A stretch of 64,000 nucleotides of DNA from Saccharophagus degradans 2-40 (GTDB lineage Bacteria > Pseudomonadota > Gammaproteobacteria > Pseudomonadales > Cellvibrionaceae): positions 992,001 to 1,056,000 of the forward strand of contig NC_007912.1 of assembly GCF_000013665.1 (NCBI RefSeq), in the 5' to 3' direction. Numbering within the stretch: position 1 is the stretch's first letter; every line of letters starts with the position of its first letter. Under the pieces are notes generated by a model. It was not told the DNA's origin, searched no databases, and was given only the letters and a program-made list of their open reading frames with translations. This document shows, piece after piece, positions 8,437-17,027 of this stretch. Both the position numbers and the translations under genes were made by a program.

Positions 8437-9393
8437 ATGAGCAGTAATCAATTAGATCAACTAAAAGCGCTAACCACTGTTGTAGTCGACAGTGGTGATA
8501 TCAATGCAGTGGCACGCTACCAGCCAGAGGATGCAACCACCAACCCATCGCTTGTACTAAAAGCAATCGAACAGCCTGAGTACAATCATTTAGTTGCACA
8601 AGCTGTAGCGTGGGCTAAAGAATTTGCAAAAGATAAACCTCTGGTAACGGCAACAGCCGATAAACTTGCGGTTATGCTGGGTTGCGAAATCCTTAAGCAT
8701 ATACCTGGTAGAGTATCTACTGAAGTGGATGCGCACTTATCGTTCAACACCGAAGCGACTATCGCCAAAGCATTAGAGCTGGTTGCAATGTACGAGCAAG
8801 CGGGTGTAGATAAGTCGCGTATCTTAATTAAAATTGCCTCCACTTGGGAGGGCATTCAAGCTGCGAAACAGCTAGAGAAAATGGGCATTCAATGTAACCT
8901 AACGCTATTATTCGGTTTTGCTCAAGCGCAAGCGTGTGCCGAGGCGGGTGTGTTTTTAATTTCGCCATTTGTGGGCCGTATTTTAGATTGGTACAAAAAA
9001 GACCAACCCAATGCCGATTTTACAGGCTTAAACGACCCCGGCGTTGTTTCAGTCACTAAAATCTATAACTTTTATAAAGCCTGTGGCTTTCAAACCGTTG
9101 TAATGGGCGCAAGCTTCCGCAATGTGGGTGAGCTTCAGTCGCTAGCAGGCTGTGATCGACTCACCATTAGCCCCGCCTTGTTAGACGAGTTGCAAAACCA
9201 AACTGCTCCTTTGGTAGCACTGCTTGTAGATAAAGGTGTAAGTGAAGAAAAGCCTGCGCCTCTTACTGAAGGTAGCTTCCGTTGGGCAATGAACGAAGAC
9301 CCAATGGCAACCGAAAAGTTAGCCGAGGGGATTCGCAATTTCGCTAAAGATCAGGTTAAGCTGTACCGTCTTATTGAAAAAGTTGCAGGTTAA
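8437..9393 (+). CDS. tal: Transaldolase
   Basis: This is a 318-residue class I transaldolase of the TalB type. It moves a dihydroxyacetone unit between sedoheptulose-7-phosphate and glyceraldehyde-3-phosphate in the non-oxidative pentose phosphate pathway. The Schiff-base lysine is K132 in [12 protein letters not shown]. Other active-site segments are [16 protein letters not shown] and [10 protein letters not shown]. Length and sequence order are as in E. coli TalB. Placement between araA and the sugar symporter suggests it is co-regulated to handle the xylulose-5-phosphate produced from arabinose. Confidence 0.96.
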   Translation: MSSNQLDQLKALTTVVVDSGDINAVARYQPEDATTNPSLVLKAIEQPEYNHLVAQAVAWAKEFAKDKPLVTATADKLAVMLGCEILKHIPGRVSTEVDAHLSFNTEATIAKALELVAMYEQAGVDKSRILIKIASTWEGIQAAKQLEKMGIQCNLTLLFGFAQAQACAEAGVFLISPFVGRILDWYKKDQPNADFTGLNDPGVVSVTKIYNFYKACGFQTVVMGASFRNVGELQSLAGCDRLTISPALLDELQNQTAPLVALLVDKGVSEEKPAPLTEGSFRWAMNEDPMATEKLAEGIRNFAKDQVKLYRLIEKVAG

Positions 9394-9494
9394 TATTTTG
9401 TTTGCAGCACCTTACTTTTGGGTGCCGTTGAGGTATGAGCAAGCTAATTAACTTGGTTTTAAAAAAACAAGCACATAACTAGGTGTAAATAATA

Positions 9495-10838
9495 ATGAAC
9501 AGTGCAAAGCTTTCCGTTTTAGAAAAAGTCGGGTTTGGTGCCGGCGATATGGCCGTTAATGTAATGATTGCTGCCATGTTTTTCTTTATGTCTTACTTCT
9601 ATACCGATATTTTTGGTTTAGACCCAAAAGACATGGGCACACTGTTCTTGGTGGCGAGGTTCGTCGATGCCTTCACCGACCCGCTTATGGGTATTATTAC
9701 CGATCGCTTTAAATTTAAAGGAGGCCGCTTTAGACCTTATTTTCTATACTTATCTGTGCCCTATGGCCTGGCGGTAATTCTTTTATTTACTACGCCCGAT
9801 CTCGAATACAACATGAAGCTTGTGTGGGCTTACGCAACCTACTTATTTGCCACCATGTTGTTTACCGGCGTTGCTATTCCTTATATCTCCTATATTGGTG
9901 TGCTTACCGCCGACCCGCAAGAGCGATTGTCTGCCAATGGATACCGCATGTTCTTCGCAAAAATAGCGAATGTGCTTATTGTGTGGTCGGTGCCGGTTAT
10001 TGCAGGTTTGTTTGGTGCCGAGCATGTTGCCAAGGGGTATCAAGTGGCCATGATCATCATGTCTACCATTGGTGCGCTGCTATTGTATTTTTGCTACAAA
10101 ACTACTCAAGAGCGCATCGAGCACGTAGTAGAAAAGCAATCTTTTTTCGTCCAGTTAGCGTTGCTACTTAAAAACGATCAATGGTTAGTGCTTTGTGCAT
10201 GCTGCGTTTTGGGCACCCTGGGTTACGCTATTCGCGGCGCTGTTGCCCTGTACTACGCAAAATATTATTTGGGCATGAGTGCAGAGGCGGCGGGCAGCTT
10301 TACCGCTGCGGGTATTGCTGCATCAATTGGCTCTATGGTTGCCTCTACGTGGATTACAAAAAAATATTGTAAAGTCGACCTTTTCCGCTGGTCGCAACTA
10401 GCCGTTGGTTTGCTCAGCGCAGCGCTATACTTCTTGGTTGGGCAGGGCGATATATTTTTGGCATTCGCGCTATATATGTTGTTGTGCTTCGTTGTCGATC
10501 TACATGCTCCTATCTTTTGGTCTGCCATTGCCGAAGCAGTAGATTATGGCCACATAAAAAATAAACAGCGTGTATCTGGTTTGGCGTTTGGCGGTATTTC
10601 ATTTTGCCAAAAAGCCGGTATGGGTTTAGCGGGCTTTGCTGTTGGTCACTTGCTTAGCTACTTCAATTACACCGCCAATACAGTACAAACCGATTTCACC
10701 CTTAATGGCATCGCGTTAATGCTTACCCTTATACCCGCGCTATTCCATGTGCTAATGGGGCTGGCAATGTTTAAGTACAAAGTAACCGACAAGTACTATA
10801 AAACAATGGTAGAGCATAAAACGCTACCCAGTATTTAA
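9495..10838 (+). CDS. GPH-family sodium:glycoside symporter (MelB/XynP-like)
   Basis: The product is a 447-residue, twelve-segment inner-membrane protein of the GPH (glycoside-pentoside-hexuronide) branch of the major facilitator superfamily. Diagnostic elements are the N-terminal EKVGFGAGDMAVN, the cation/sugar site FVDAFTDPLMGIITDR near residues 57-72 with the basic loop KGGRFRPY after it, and FWSAIAEAVDYG in the second half. It would import a glycoside or oligosaccharide with Na+ or H+. It sits 38 bases before a cytoplasmic GH43 enzyme, so import of short arabino-oligosaccharides for intracellular cleavage is the likely role. Confidence 0.9.
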   Translation: MNSAKLSVLEKVGFGAGDMAVNVMIAAMFFFMSYFYTDIFGLDPKDMGTLFLVARFVDAFTDPLMGIITDRFKFKGGRFRPYFLYLSVPYGLAVILLFTTPDLEYNMKLVWAYATYLFATMLFTGVAIPYISYIGVLTADPQERLSANGYRMFFAKIANVLIVWSVPVIAGLFGAEHVAKGYQVAMIIMSTIGALLLYFCYKTTQERIEHVVEKQSFFVQLALLLKNDQWLVLCACCVLGTLGYAIRGAVALYYAKYYLGMSAEAAGSFTAAGIAASIGSMVASTWITKKYCKVDLFRWSQLAVGLLSAALYFLVGQGDIFLAFALYMLLCFVVDLHAPIFWSAIAEAVDYGHIKNKQRVSGLAFGGISFCQKAGMGLAGFAVGHLLSYFNYTANTVQTDFTLNGIALMLTLIPALFHVLMGLAMFKYKVTDKYYKTMVEHKTLPSI

Positions 10839-10876
10839 CGCTACATCTTTAAGTTAGTATTAAGCAGGAATTACCC

Positions 10877-11821
10877 GTGAAAAAATTATCGCCTCTTATA
10901 GAGCAACGTGCAGACCCTTATATTTATAAACACACCGACGGCTACTATTATTTTACGGCTTCGGTGCCCGCCTATGATGGCATAGAACTGCGTCGCGCAA
11001 AAACTATACAAGCGTTAGCCACCGCAGAAACCGTTATGGTGTGGCGCAAGCCAAGCGAAGGTGATTATAGTGAGCTTATTTGGGCGCCAGAAATACACTT
11101 TAATATGGGGGCTTGGTATGTATATTTTGCTGCGGCTCCATCACGTGAAATTAAGTTCGATTTATTTCAACACCGCATGTATGCCATTAGCTGTAGCGAT
11201 GCCAACCCGCTAACAGGTGAATGGATATTTGAAGGTAAAATAGATAGCGGCATAGATGCATTCTGTTTAGATGCCACCACCTTTACTCACAGCAATGAGC
11301 TCTACTATGTTTGGGCGCAAAAAGAATTAGATGTTCGCGGCAACTCTAATTTGATGATCGCAAAAATGGAAACGCCCACCAAGCTTGCCACCAAGCCCGT
11401 GCGTTTATCTAAACCCGAATACGACTGGGAGATTCAGGGTTTTTGGGTTAACGAAGGCCCATCCATTGTTAAGCACGGCTCACGTATTTTTATTTCTTAT
11501 TCTGGCTCTGCTACCGATGAGCGCTACGCAATGGGTATTTTGTGGGCAGAACAAAGCGCAGACTTACTAGACCCAGCAAGTTGGACCAAGTCGGTAGAGC
11601 CTGTATTAGTTTCTGAACCCTCTGAAAAAGTATTTGGCCCAGGCCACAATAGTTTTACTGTGGATGAAGAGGGTAACGATATGTTGGTGTATCATGCTCG
11701 CAATTATACCGAAATTGAAGGCGACCCGCTGTGGGACCCAAATCGTCATACTTACGTTAAAAAATTGCGCTGGGATGAAACAGGCATGCCTATTTTTGGC
11801 AGCCCTGCGTTTGAAGAGTAG
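10877..11821 (+). CDS. Cytoplasmic GH43 alpha-L-arabinofuranosidase-like hydrolase
   Basis: The product is 314 residues with no signal peptide, a single five-bladed GH43 propeller. The catalytic base region is RADPYIY (D13), the pKa-modulating Asp is in LDATTF (D132) and the acid is in VNEGPSI (E193). It starts with GTG at 10877 behind an AGGAA ribosome site. It probably trims alpha-1,5-arabino-oligosaccharides brought in by the preceding symporter. A closely similar lipoprotein paralogue is encoded at 24256-25344, giving one copy inside the cell and one in the envelope. The GH43 subfamily and the exact linkage cannot be fixed from reading alone. Confidence 0.88.
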   Translation: MKKLSPLIEQRADPYIYKHTDGYYYFTASVPAYDGIELRRAKTIQALATAETVMVWRKPSEGDYSELIWAPEIHFNMGAWYVYFAAAPSREIKFDLFQHRMYAISCSDANPLTGEWIFEGKIDSGIDAFCLDATTFTHSNELYYVWAQKELDVRGNSNLMIAKMETPTKLATKPVRLSKPEYDWEIQGFWVNEGPSIVKHGSRIFISYSGSATDERYAMGILWAEQSADLLDPASWTKSVEPVLVSEPSEKVFGPGHNSFTVDEEGNDMLVYHARNYTEIEGDPLWDPNRHTYVKKLRWDETGMPIFGSPAFEE

Positions 11822-11900
11822 TTGCTTCACTCTGCGCCGCTAATTCTAGCCGCGCAGTGGTATTGGTATATTACACCTCTTTTTATCACCACTCTTATCG

Positions 11901-11950
11901 CTACATAGCAGCATAACTACATAACTACATAGCTACATAACAGCATAGCT
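11901..11950. repeat. Short tandem repeat of about 8 bp, consensus (A/G)CTACATA
   Basis: Six or so imperfect copies of an octamer (CTACATAG, ACTACATA, GCTACATA, ACAGCATA) run head to tail directly upstream of the GH127 gene. The copies vary at one or two positions. The array ends about 45 bases before the start codon. It could change promoter spacing if the copy number varies, but this is a guess. Confidence 0.6.
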
Positions 11951-11993
11951 GTCGCTGGCCACTCGCTACAACAATAATTCTGTCGAGCGCATC

Positions 11994-14405
11994 ATGATTA
12001 AACAACCCTTTTTACGTACTTTTGTTTTTGTAATTACATTACAGGCATTTAGTTGGTGTAATGCTGCTGTAGCTTCTAAGCCGGTAGAGCTATTCCCCCT
12101 TGCGGATGTACGATTATTAGATAGCCCTTTTAAGCATGCGCAAGACAAAAATGTAGAATATGTTTTGGCCCTACAGCCAGATAAATTATTGGCGCCATTT
12201 TTAAAAGAAGCTGGTTTGCCAGTAAAGGCAGAAAATTACGGTAACTGGGAATCGCAAGGCCTAGACGGTCATATTGGGGGCCATTATTTAACCGCGTTAA
12301 GTTTGGCCTATGCCGCCACTGGCGATAAGCGTTTACTGGACCGCTTAAACTATATGCTCAACGAGCTTGAACGCGCGCAAAATAAAAATAGCAATGGTTA
12401 TATTGGTGGCGTGCGCAACGGCAAAGCGCTTTGGGATAATATTGCAAAGGGCGACATTCGCGCAGATCTTTTTGCACTTAACGATTACTGGGTGCCTTGG
12501 TATAACCTGCATAAAATATACGCGGGCTTAAGAGATGCTTATATCTATACCGGCAGCGAGCAAGCCAAAGCGATGCTCATTGGCTTGGGCGAATGGACTA
12601 TAGCGCTTACTGCCGATTTAAACGATGAGCAGATAGAAAAAATGTTAACCACTGAGTACGGTGGTATGAACGAAGTGTTTGCCGATATGGCCGCTATTAC
12701 CGGCGATAAACGCTACCTTAGTTTGGCCAAACAATTTTCCCATAAAAAAATTCTTAACCCACTTCTACAAAAGCGCGATGCACTTAATGGATTGCACGCA
12801 AACACACAAATTCCCAAGGTGGTTGGCTATCAGCGGGTGGCAGAGCTAACGGGCGATGAAGAATGGCATAAAGCTGCAGATTATTTCTGGCATCACGTCG
12901 TAAACAACCGCACTGTCGCTATTGGCGGCAACAGTGTGCGCGAGCATTTTCACGATAGCGAAGACTTCGCCCCAATGATAAACGATGTTGAGGGGCCAGA
13001 AACCTGCAACACTTATAATATGCTGAAACTATCGCGCATGTTGTTTAGCGTTAACCCCAGCGTAGATTATGTAGATTACTTTGAGCGGGCGCTGTACAAC
13101 CATATATTATCGTCGCAGCACCCTGAAACGGGTGGCTTGGTGTACTTTACGCCAATGCGCCCGCAGCACTATCGTATGTATTCCCAGGTGGACACTGCAA
13201 TGTGGTGTTGTGTTGGCTCAGGTATAGAAAATCATGTTAAGTACGGTGAGTTTATTTATGCCAAGCAAAACAATAACCTTTACGTAAATCTATTCATTGC
13301 TTCCACATTGGTGTGGCAAGAAAAGGGTGTGCACTTAACACAAGAGAACACCTTCCCAGATAGCAATCGCACCACGCTAACCGTGGCGCTAGACAGCAAA
13401 GTAAAATCCTCCAAAAAACACGCAAAGTTTACGATGCATATTCGTTACCCGCGCTGGGCGCAAGCCGGTAAAGTGGTTGTTAAAGTAAACGGCAAGCCAA
13501 TAAATGTAAAAGCAAAAGCTGGCGAATATATTGAAATTAATCGCCGCTGGCACAATGGCGATAACGTAGAGTTAAGTTTGCCTATGAATATTGCGTTGGA
13601 GGCGCTACCCGATCAATCAGATTACTATGCCGTACTTTACGGCCCCATTGTATTGGCGGCCAAAACTCAGCCTTTTAAAAATGAACAATTGAATGTTTTT
13701 GCCGACGAAAGCCGCATGGGGCATATAGCCCAAGCGCAAATGTGTTCATTAGACGCCGCCCCAATTTTTGTGAGCGACAGCAGGGATTTTATAAATAAAA
13801 TAAAGCGAATAAATAGCGAGCAGCTAGTATTTAAAACGCAAGGCCTTATTCAACCGGCTGCGCTTAGCCAGGTAGAACTTATTCCGTTCTTTAGGTTGCA
13901 CGATAGCCGCTATATGCTTTATTGGCCATACAGCTCGCCAGATGATTTGCAAAAACGCCAGCAATTGCAGGCGCAGGTAGAAGCAGAAAAACTGGCGTTA
14001 GCGCAACAAACCATTGATAAAGTTGCACCTGGTGAGCAACAGCCGGAATCGGATCACTTTTTTAAAGGTGAGGCAACCGAGGCTGGCGTACACAGTGGCA
14101 AACACTGGCGTCATGCACACCGTTGGTTTAGTTTTCAGCTTAACGACCCAAATAAAGAGGGTAAAATATTGCGTATTACCTACTATGGTTTAGATGCAGG
14201 GCGTAGCTTTAGTATTTGGCTAGATGATATAAAAGTAGCTGACGTAACACTTAATGGCGATAAGGGCGACGCTTTTTATAGTGTCGACTACATGGTGCCT
14301 AAGCGTGTGCTTGCTCAAGCGAAAGCTGGCAAGTATCGCGTAAAATTCCAAGCCGAAGAGGGCAGCGTAGCGGGTGGTGTCTACGGTGTTAGGTTAATGC
14401 GCTAG
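11994..14405 (+). CDS. Exported GH127 beta-L-arabinofuranosidase
   Basis: This is an 803-residue protein of the GH127 (formerly DUF1680) family. The N-terminal signal peptide (hydrophobic FVFVITLQAFSWCNAAVA, probable cleavage near residue 25-27) exports it to the periplasm. An (alpha/alpha)-barrel follows. The Zn/thiolate active site is recognisable: PETCNTYNML (E336, C338) and MWCCVGSG (C405, C406), matching the Glu and three Cys of HypBA1, where one Cys is the nucleophile. GH127 enzymes release beta-L-arabinofuranose from extensin or arabinan-type oligosaccharides. A C-terminal region from about residue 650 is rich in Gln and Ala and ends in a small beta-sandwich resembling the DUF6805-type domain. 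It is the last gene of the left arabinose block. Confidence 0.92.
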   Translation: MIKQPFLRTFVFVITLQAFSWCNAAVASKPVELFPLADVRLLDSPFKHAQDKNVEYVLALQPDKLLAPFLKEAGLPVKAENYGNWESQGLDGHIGGHYLTALSLAYAATGDKRLLDRLNYMLNELERAQNKNSNGYIGGVRNGKALWDNIAKGDIRADLFALNDYWVPWYNLHKIYAGLRDAYIYTGSEQAKAMLIGLGEWTIALTADLNDEQIEKMLTTEYGGMNEVFADMAAITGDKRYLSLAKQFSHKKILNPLLQKRDALNGLHANTQIPKVVGYQRVAELTGDEEWHKAADYFWHHVVNNRTVAIGGNSVREHFHDSEDFAPMINDVEGPETCNTYNMLKLSRMLFSVNPSVDYVDYFERALYNHILSSQHPETGGLVYFTPMRPQHYRMYSQVDTAMWCCVGSGIENHVKYGEFIYAKQNNNLYVNLFIASTLVWQEKGVHLTQENTFPDSNRTTLTVALDSKVKSSKKHAKFTMHIRYPRWAQAGKVVVKVNGKPINVKAKAGEYIEINRRWHNGDNVELSLPMNIALEALPDQSDYYAVLYGPIVLAAKTQPFKNEQLNVFADESRMGHIAQAQMCSLDAAPIFVSDSRDFINKIKRINSEQLVFKTQGLIQPAALSQVELIPFFRLHDSRYMLYWPYSSPDDLQKRQQLQAQVEAEKLALAQQTIDKVAPGEQQPESDHFFKGEATEAGVHSGKHWRHAHRWFSFQLNDPNKEGKILRITYYGLDAGRSFSIWLDDIKVADVTLNGDKGDAFYSVDYMVPKRVLAQAKAGKYRVKFQAEEGSVAGGVYGVRLMR

Positions 14406-14436
14406 TACTGCGAATACAATGTGAGGTGTGGCGTAC

Positions 14437-14510
14437 CATACCATTGGTATGCCCCGTAGCTATGCCCCATAGTTATGCCCTGTGCCTATGCATGTACGGG
14501 GCGTGTCACT
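14437..14510. repeat. Direct repeats of TATGCCCCGTAG-like units
   Basis: Downstream of the GH127 gene the unit TATGCCC(C/T)(G/A)TAG appears three times in a row, followed by partial copies (CCTATGC, TACGGGGCG). GGTATG and CATACC arms nearby can pair. The 281-base gap to the next gene holds nothing else recognisable except an AT-rich stretch near 14560-14600 that could be promoter DNA. Confidence 0.5.
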
Positions 14511-14686
14511 TTTATGAACGTCACTTACTCAATTAACCCACCTACGCGTATTAATAACTTTCTTACGTATTGCCATTCTTACTTATTTCTTTCACCGAAT
14601 AGTCAAAAACAGGTCATACCTGCGTAACCTTAAGCGACTAAAGTCTGCCTCTAATTTGCGTACTGCATACAATAGAGGATCGGCTC

Positions 14687-16969
14687 ATGGCTCTGCTTTC
14701 TATAAAGCACGTTTTCAAAATAAATTGGCAGCAATTAATAGCTGCCGCTACATTAGCCGCGCTTGCGGGCACAGCGCACTCCGCTCCCTATGAGTGGAAC
14801 TACCCCGCACCCGTTAAAACACCAAGCGCTGCTAACGATAACGGCAAGGTAGTAATATTTGATGTTTCCCACGGCGGCACAGAAGGTAATGCCGACTGGG
14901 TAATCGATGGTGCTTTTTCTGATTTCGCCGATGCTCTAGTAAATGCCGGCTACACCGTACACGAGTACCGTGGTGAAGATAAAAACAACGACGGTATTAT
15001 TCAATTTGTAGATGATTACACCAACCCATCTGCAGCAGCCAGTGCCGCCAACGAAGCGGTAATTACCAGCGCAGGCATAAGCCACGCCGATGTACTGGTG
15101 TTAGCCGAAAGTAACCGCCCGTTTACGCAAGCGGAATTAACGGTTTTAGAAAACTTTGTTGCTGCCGGTAAAGGTATTTTCTTTGTGGCAGATCACTACA
15201 ATGCAGATCGCAACCTAAATAGTTGGGATGCTACAGAAGTATTTAATGGCTACAACCGCTCAAACTTATCCCAGTTTAACGTAGGTGGCGCATATGGTGA
15301 TTTACGCAACACCGGCAGTGCAAATATTGGCTGGTTGGCAGAAAACTTTGGTATTCGCTTTCGCTTTAACGCCGTTGATTGGAAGCCAGGCGCAAGCGGC
15401 ATAGTAAGTACCAGCCAAAGCGAAGGCATTACCAACGGTGTAACACCAGTCCTTATGGCCGGTGGTGCGACCTTAGCTATTACCGATCCAACGCGGGCAA
15501 AAGGGTTGGTTTATTTTTCTGCTAGCGATAACCCAGTTCGCTGGAACCATGCAGTCGATTCTGGTTTGTATTTTGGTGGTATGGATGAAGGCCCGTACGT
15601 AGCGATCGCCAAATCCGGTATAGGTAAGGCTGCGTTTATTGGCGATTCCAGTCCTATAGAAGATATTACCCCGCGCTATCGCCGCCAAGATAACGGCAAC
15701 ACTAAAACCACTTACCCTGGTTGGACGGATGCCGGCAACGCTGCGCAACTTTCTTTAAATATTATTGATTGGCTTGCCACACCAGAAACCTATACCCATT
15801 TTAATACCACTGCCCACCCTGCAGGTATTGCCACGCCCAATCCAATGGCCACGGAAGAATTAACCGACCCAGATAACGGCCAACCTTGGAGCACGCCAAG
15901 CGGTGGTTACAACCCGTGGGACGACTCGACCTTCGCCAACGGTGCTTACGGTGCTCAAAACCCTGTGGGTGGTGCAAGTTCTAGTAGCTCTTCAAGTTCA
16001 TCTAGCAGCTCTACGTCGTCTAGCTCTGGCGGTGCGCCCAGCGGCTCTGCAGTTTCTGTTGGCGACGCTTTAGCGCTTTCTGTGGGCACGCCGGTTACGG
16101 TAACGGGTGTTGTTACGCAGGCAATCAATGGCGAGTACGCATTAGAAATTGCCGATGCGGCAAACAGTGCAAACACCATTTTTATTAAATTAGAAAGCCA
16201 ATATCGCGCCGATTTTAGCCCGCAAAACAACCCCGCCATTTTAGGTGAAACGCTACAAATAACAGGTAAGCGCGACAACTACATGAGCGCACCAAGCGTT
16301 GAATATGTTACCGACATGTTCGTTGTGCAAGCAGGCTTAAGTGTTACAGATGCTCTTGCACTGCCAAACGGTACAGACGTAACCGTAGTGGGTGAAATTA
16401 CCCAAGCGGTGAACGGCGAGTACGCATTAGAGATGGCCGATTTAAATAATGCCAGCAGCACCATTTTAGTAAAGCTAGAAAGCCAATACCGCGCCGATTT
16501 TAGCCCGCAAAATAACCCTGCAGTGCTAGGTGAAACATTGCTAGTGACAGGTACTCGCGACACCTACACCAGCTTACCAAGTATTGAGTACGTTACCGAT
16601 ATGCAGTTACAGGGTTCCAGCTCTGGCGGGAGTTCAGGCGGGAGTTCGGGTGGCGGTACAGCTTGCGGTTCTGGTAATGCCGTATCGGTTAGCACTGCTT
16701 ATTCCGCTTCTATGGGTACGCCGCTAGTCGTTATTGGTGAAGTGCAAAGTGGTATCAATAACCCCTATGCCTTAGAGCTAGCAGATTTAAATTCTACCTC
16801 TACTGTGTATGTAAAGCTGGAATCGGATCAGCGCGCTTATTTTAGCCCAGCGAATAACCCAAGCATATTGGGCAAAGTAATAGAGGTAACAGGCACGCGG
16901 GATTTGTACATGAGCTACCCAAGCTTGGAATCAGTTAGTCAGCTAGTAGAGCAAAGCAACTGTAATTAA
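14687..16969 (+). CDS. Secreted DUF4350-like protein with poly-Ser linker and three DUF6359-like repeats
   Basis: The product has 760 residues. A signal peptide (cleavage near AHSAPY, residues 31-35) leads into a domain of about 350 residues with a glutamine-amidotransferase/ThuA-like pattern (KVVIFDVSHGG, ADVLVLAESNRPF, GKGIFFVADHYNADRN, AAFIGDSSPIED). The domain ends in NIIDWLATPE, as in DUF4350-type proteins. A linker made almost only of serine (about residues 427-448) follows, then three repeats of about 95 residues, each reading roughly GTPVTV.GV..A.NGEYALE.AD...S...VKLESQ. and ending NNPA.LGE...TG.RD.YMS.PS.EYV. The second and third are split by a Gly/Ser linker. Repeats 1 and 2 are also very alike in DNA. 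The next gene, a nucleotidase, is 58 bases downstream. The enzymatic role is unknown. Confidence 0.75.
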   Translation: MALLSIKHVFKINWQQLIAAATLAALAGTAHSAPYEWNYPAPVKTPSAANDNGKVVIFDVSHGGTEGNADWVIDGAFSDFADALVNAGYTVHEYRGEDKNNDGIIQFVDDYTNPSAAASAANEAVITSAGISHADVLVLAESNRPFTQAELTVLENFVAAGKGIFFVADHYNADRNLNSWDATEVFNGYNRSNLSQFNVGGAYGDLRNTGSANIGWLAENFGIRFRFNAVDWKPGASGIVSTSQSEGITNGVTPVLMAGGATLAITDPTRAKGLVYFSASDNPVRWNHAVDSGLYFGGMDEGPYVAIAKSGIGKAAFIGDSSPIEDITPRYRRQDNGNTKTTYPGWTDAGNAAQLSLNIIDWLATPETYTHFNTTAHPAGIATPNPMATEELTDPDNGQPWSTPSGGYNPWDDSTFANGAYGAQNPVGGASSSSSSSSSSSSTSSSSGGAPSGSAVSVGDALALSVGTPVTVTGVVTQAINGEYALEIADAANSANTIFIKLESQYRADFSPQNNPAILGETLQITGKRDNYMSAPSVEYVTDMFVVQAGLSVTDALALPNGTDVTVVGEITQAVNGEYALEMADLNNASSTILVKLESQYRADFSPQNNPAVLGETLLVTGTRDTYTSLPSIEYVTDMQLQGSSSGGSSGGSSGGGTACGSGNAVSVSTAYSASMGTPLVVIGEVQSGINNPYALELADLNSTSTVYVKLESDQRAYFSPANNPSILGKVIEVTGTRDLYMSYPSLESVSQLVEQSNCN

Positions 16970-17027
16970 TTTTTAAAGCATTTTTAAATCAACTCTTAGA
17001 TAAATTGTTACTACACAAGGAAGCACC

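Noticed and set aside
15955-16563. Two similar minus-strand frames starting MSRLPV/MSRVPV
   Set aside because: They are antisense to repeats 1 and 2 of the poly-Ser protein; their similarity comes from the repeats.
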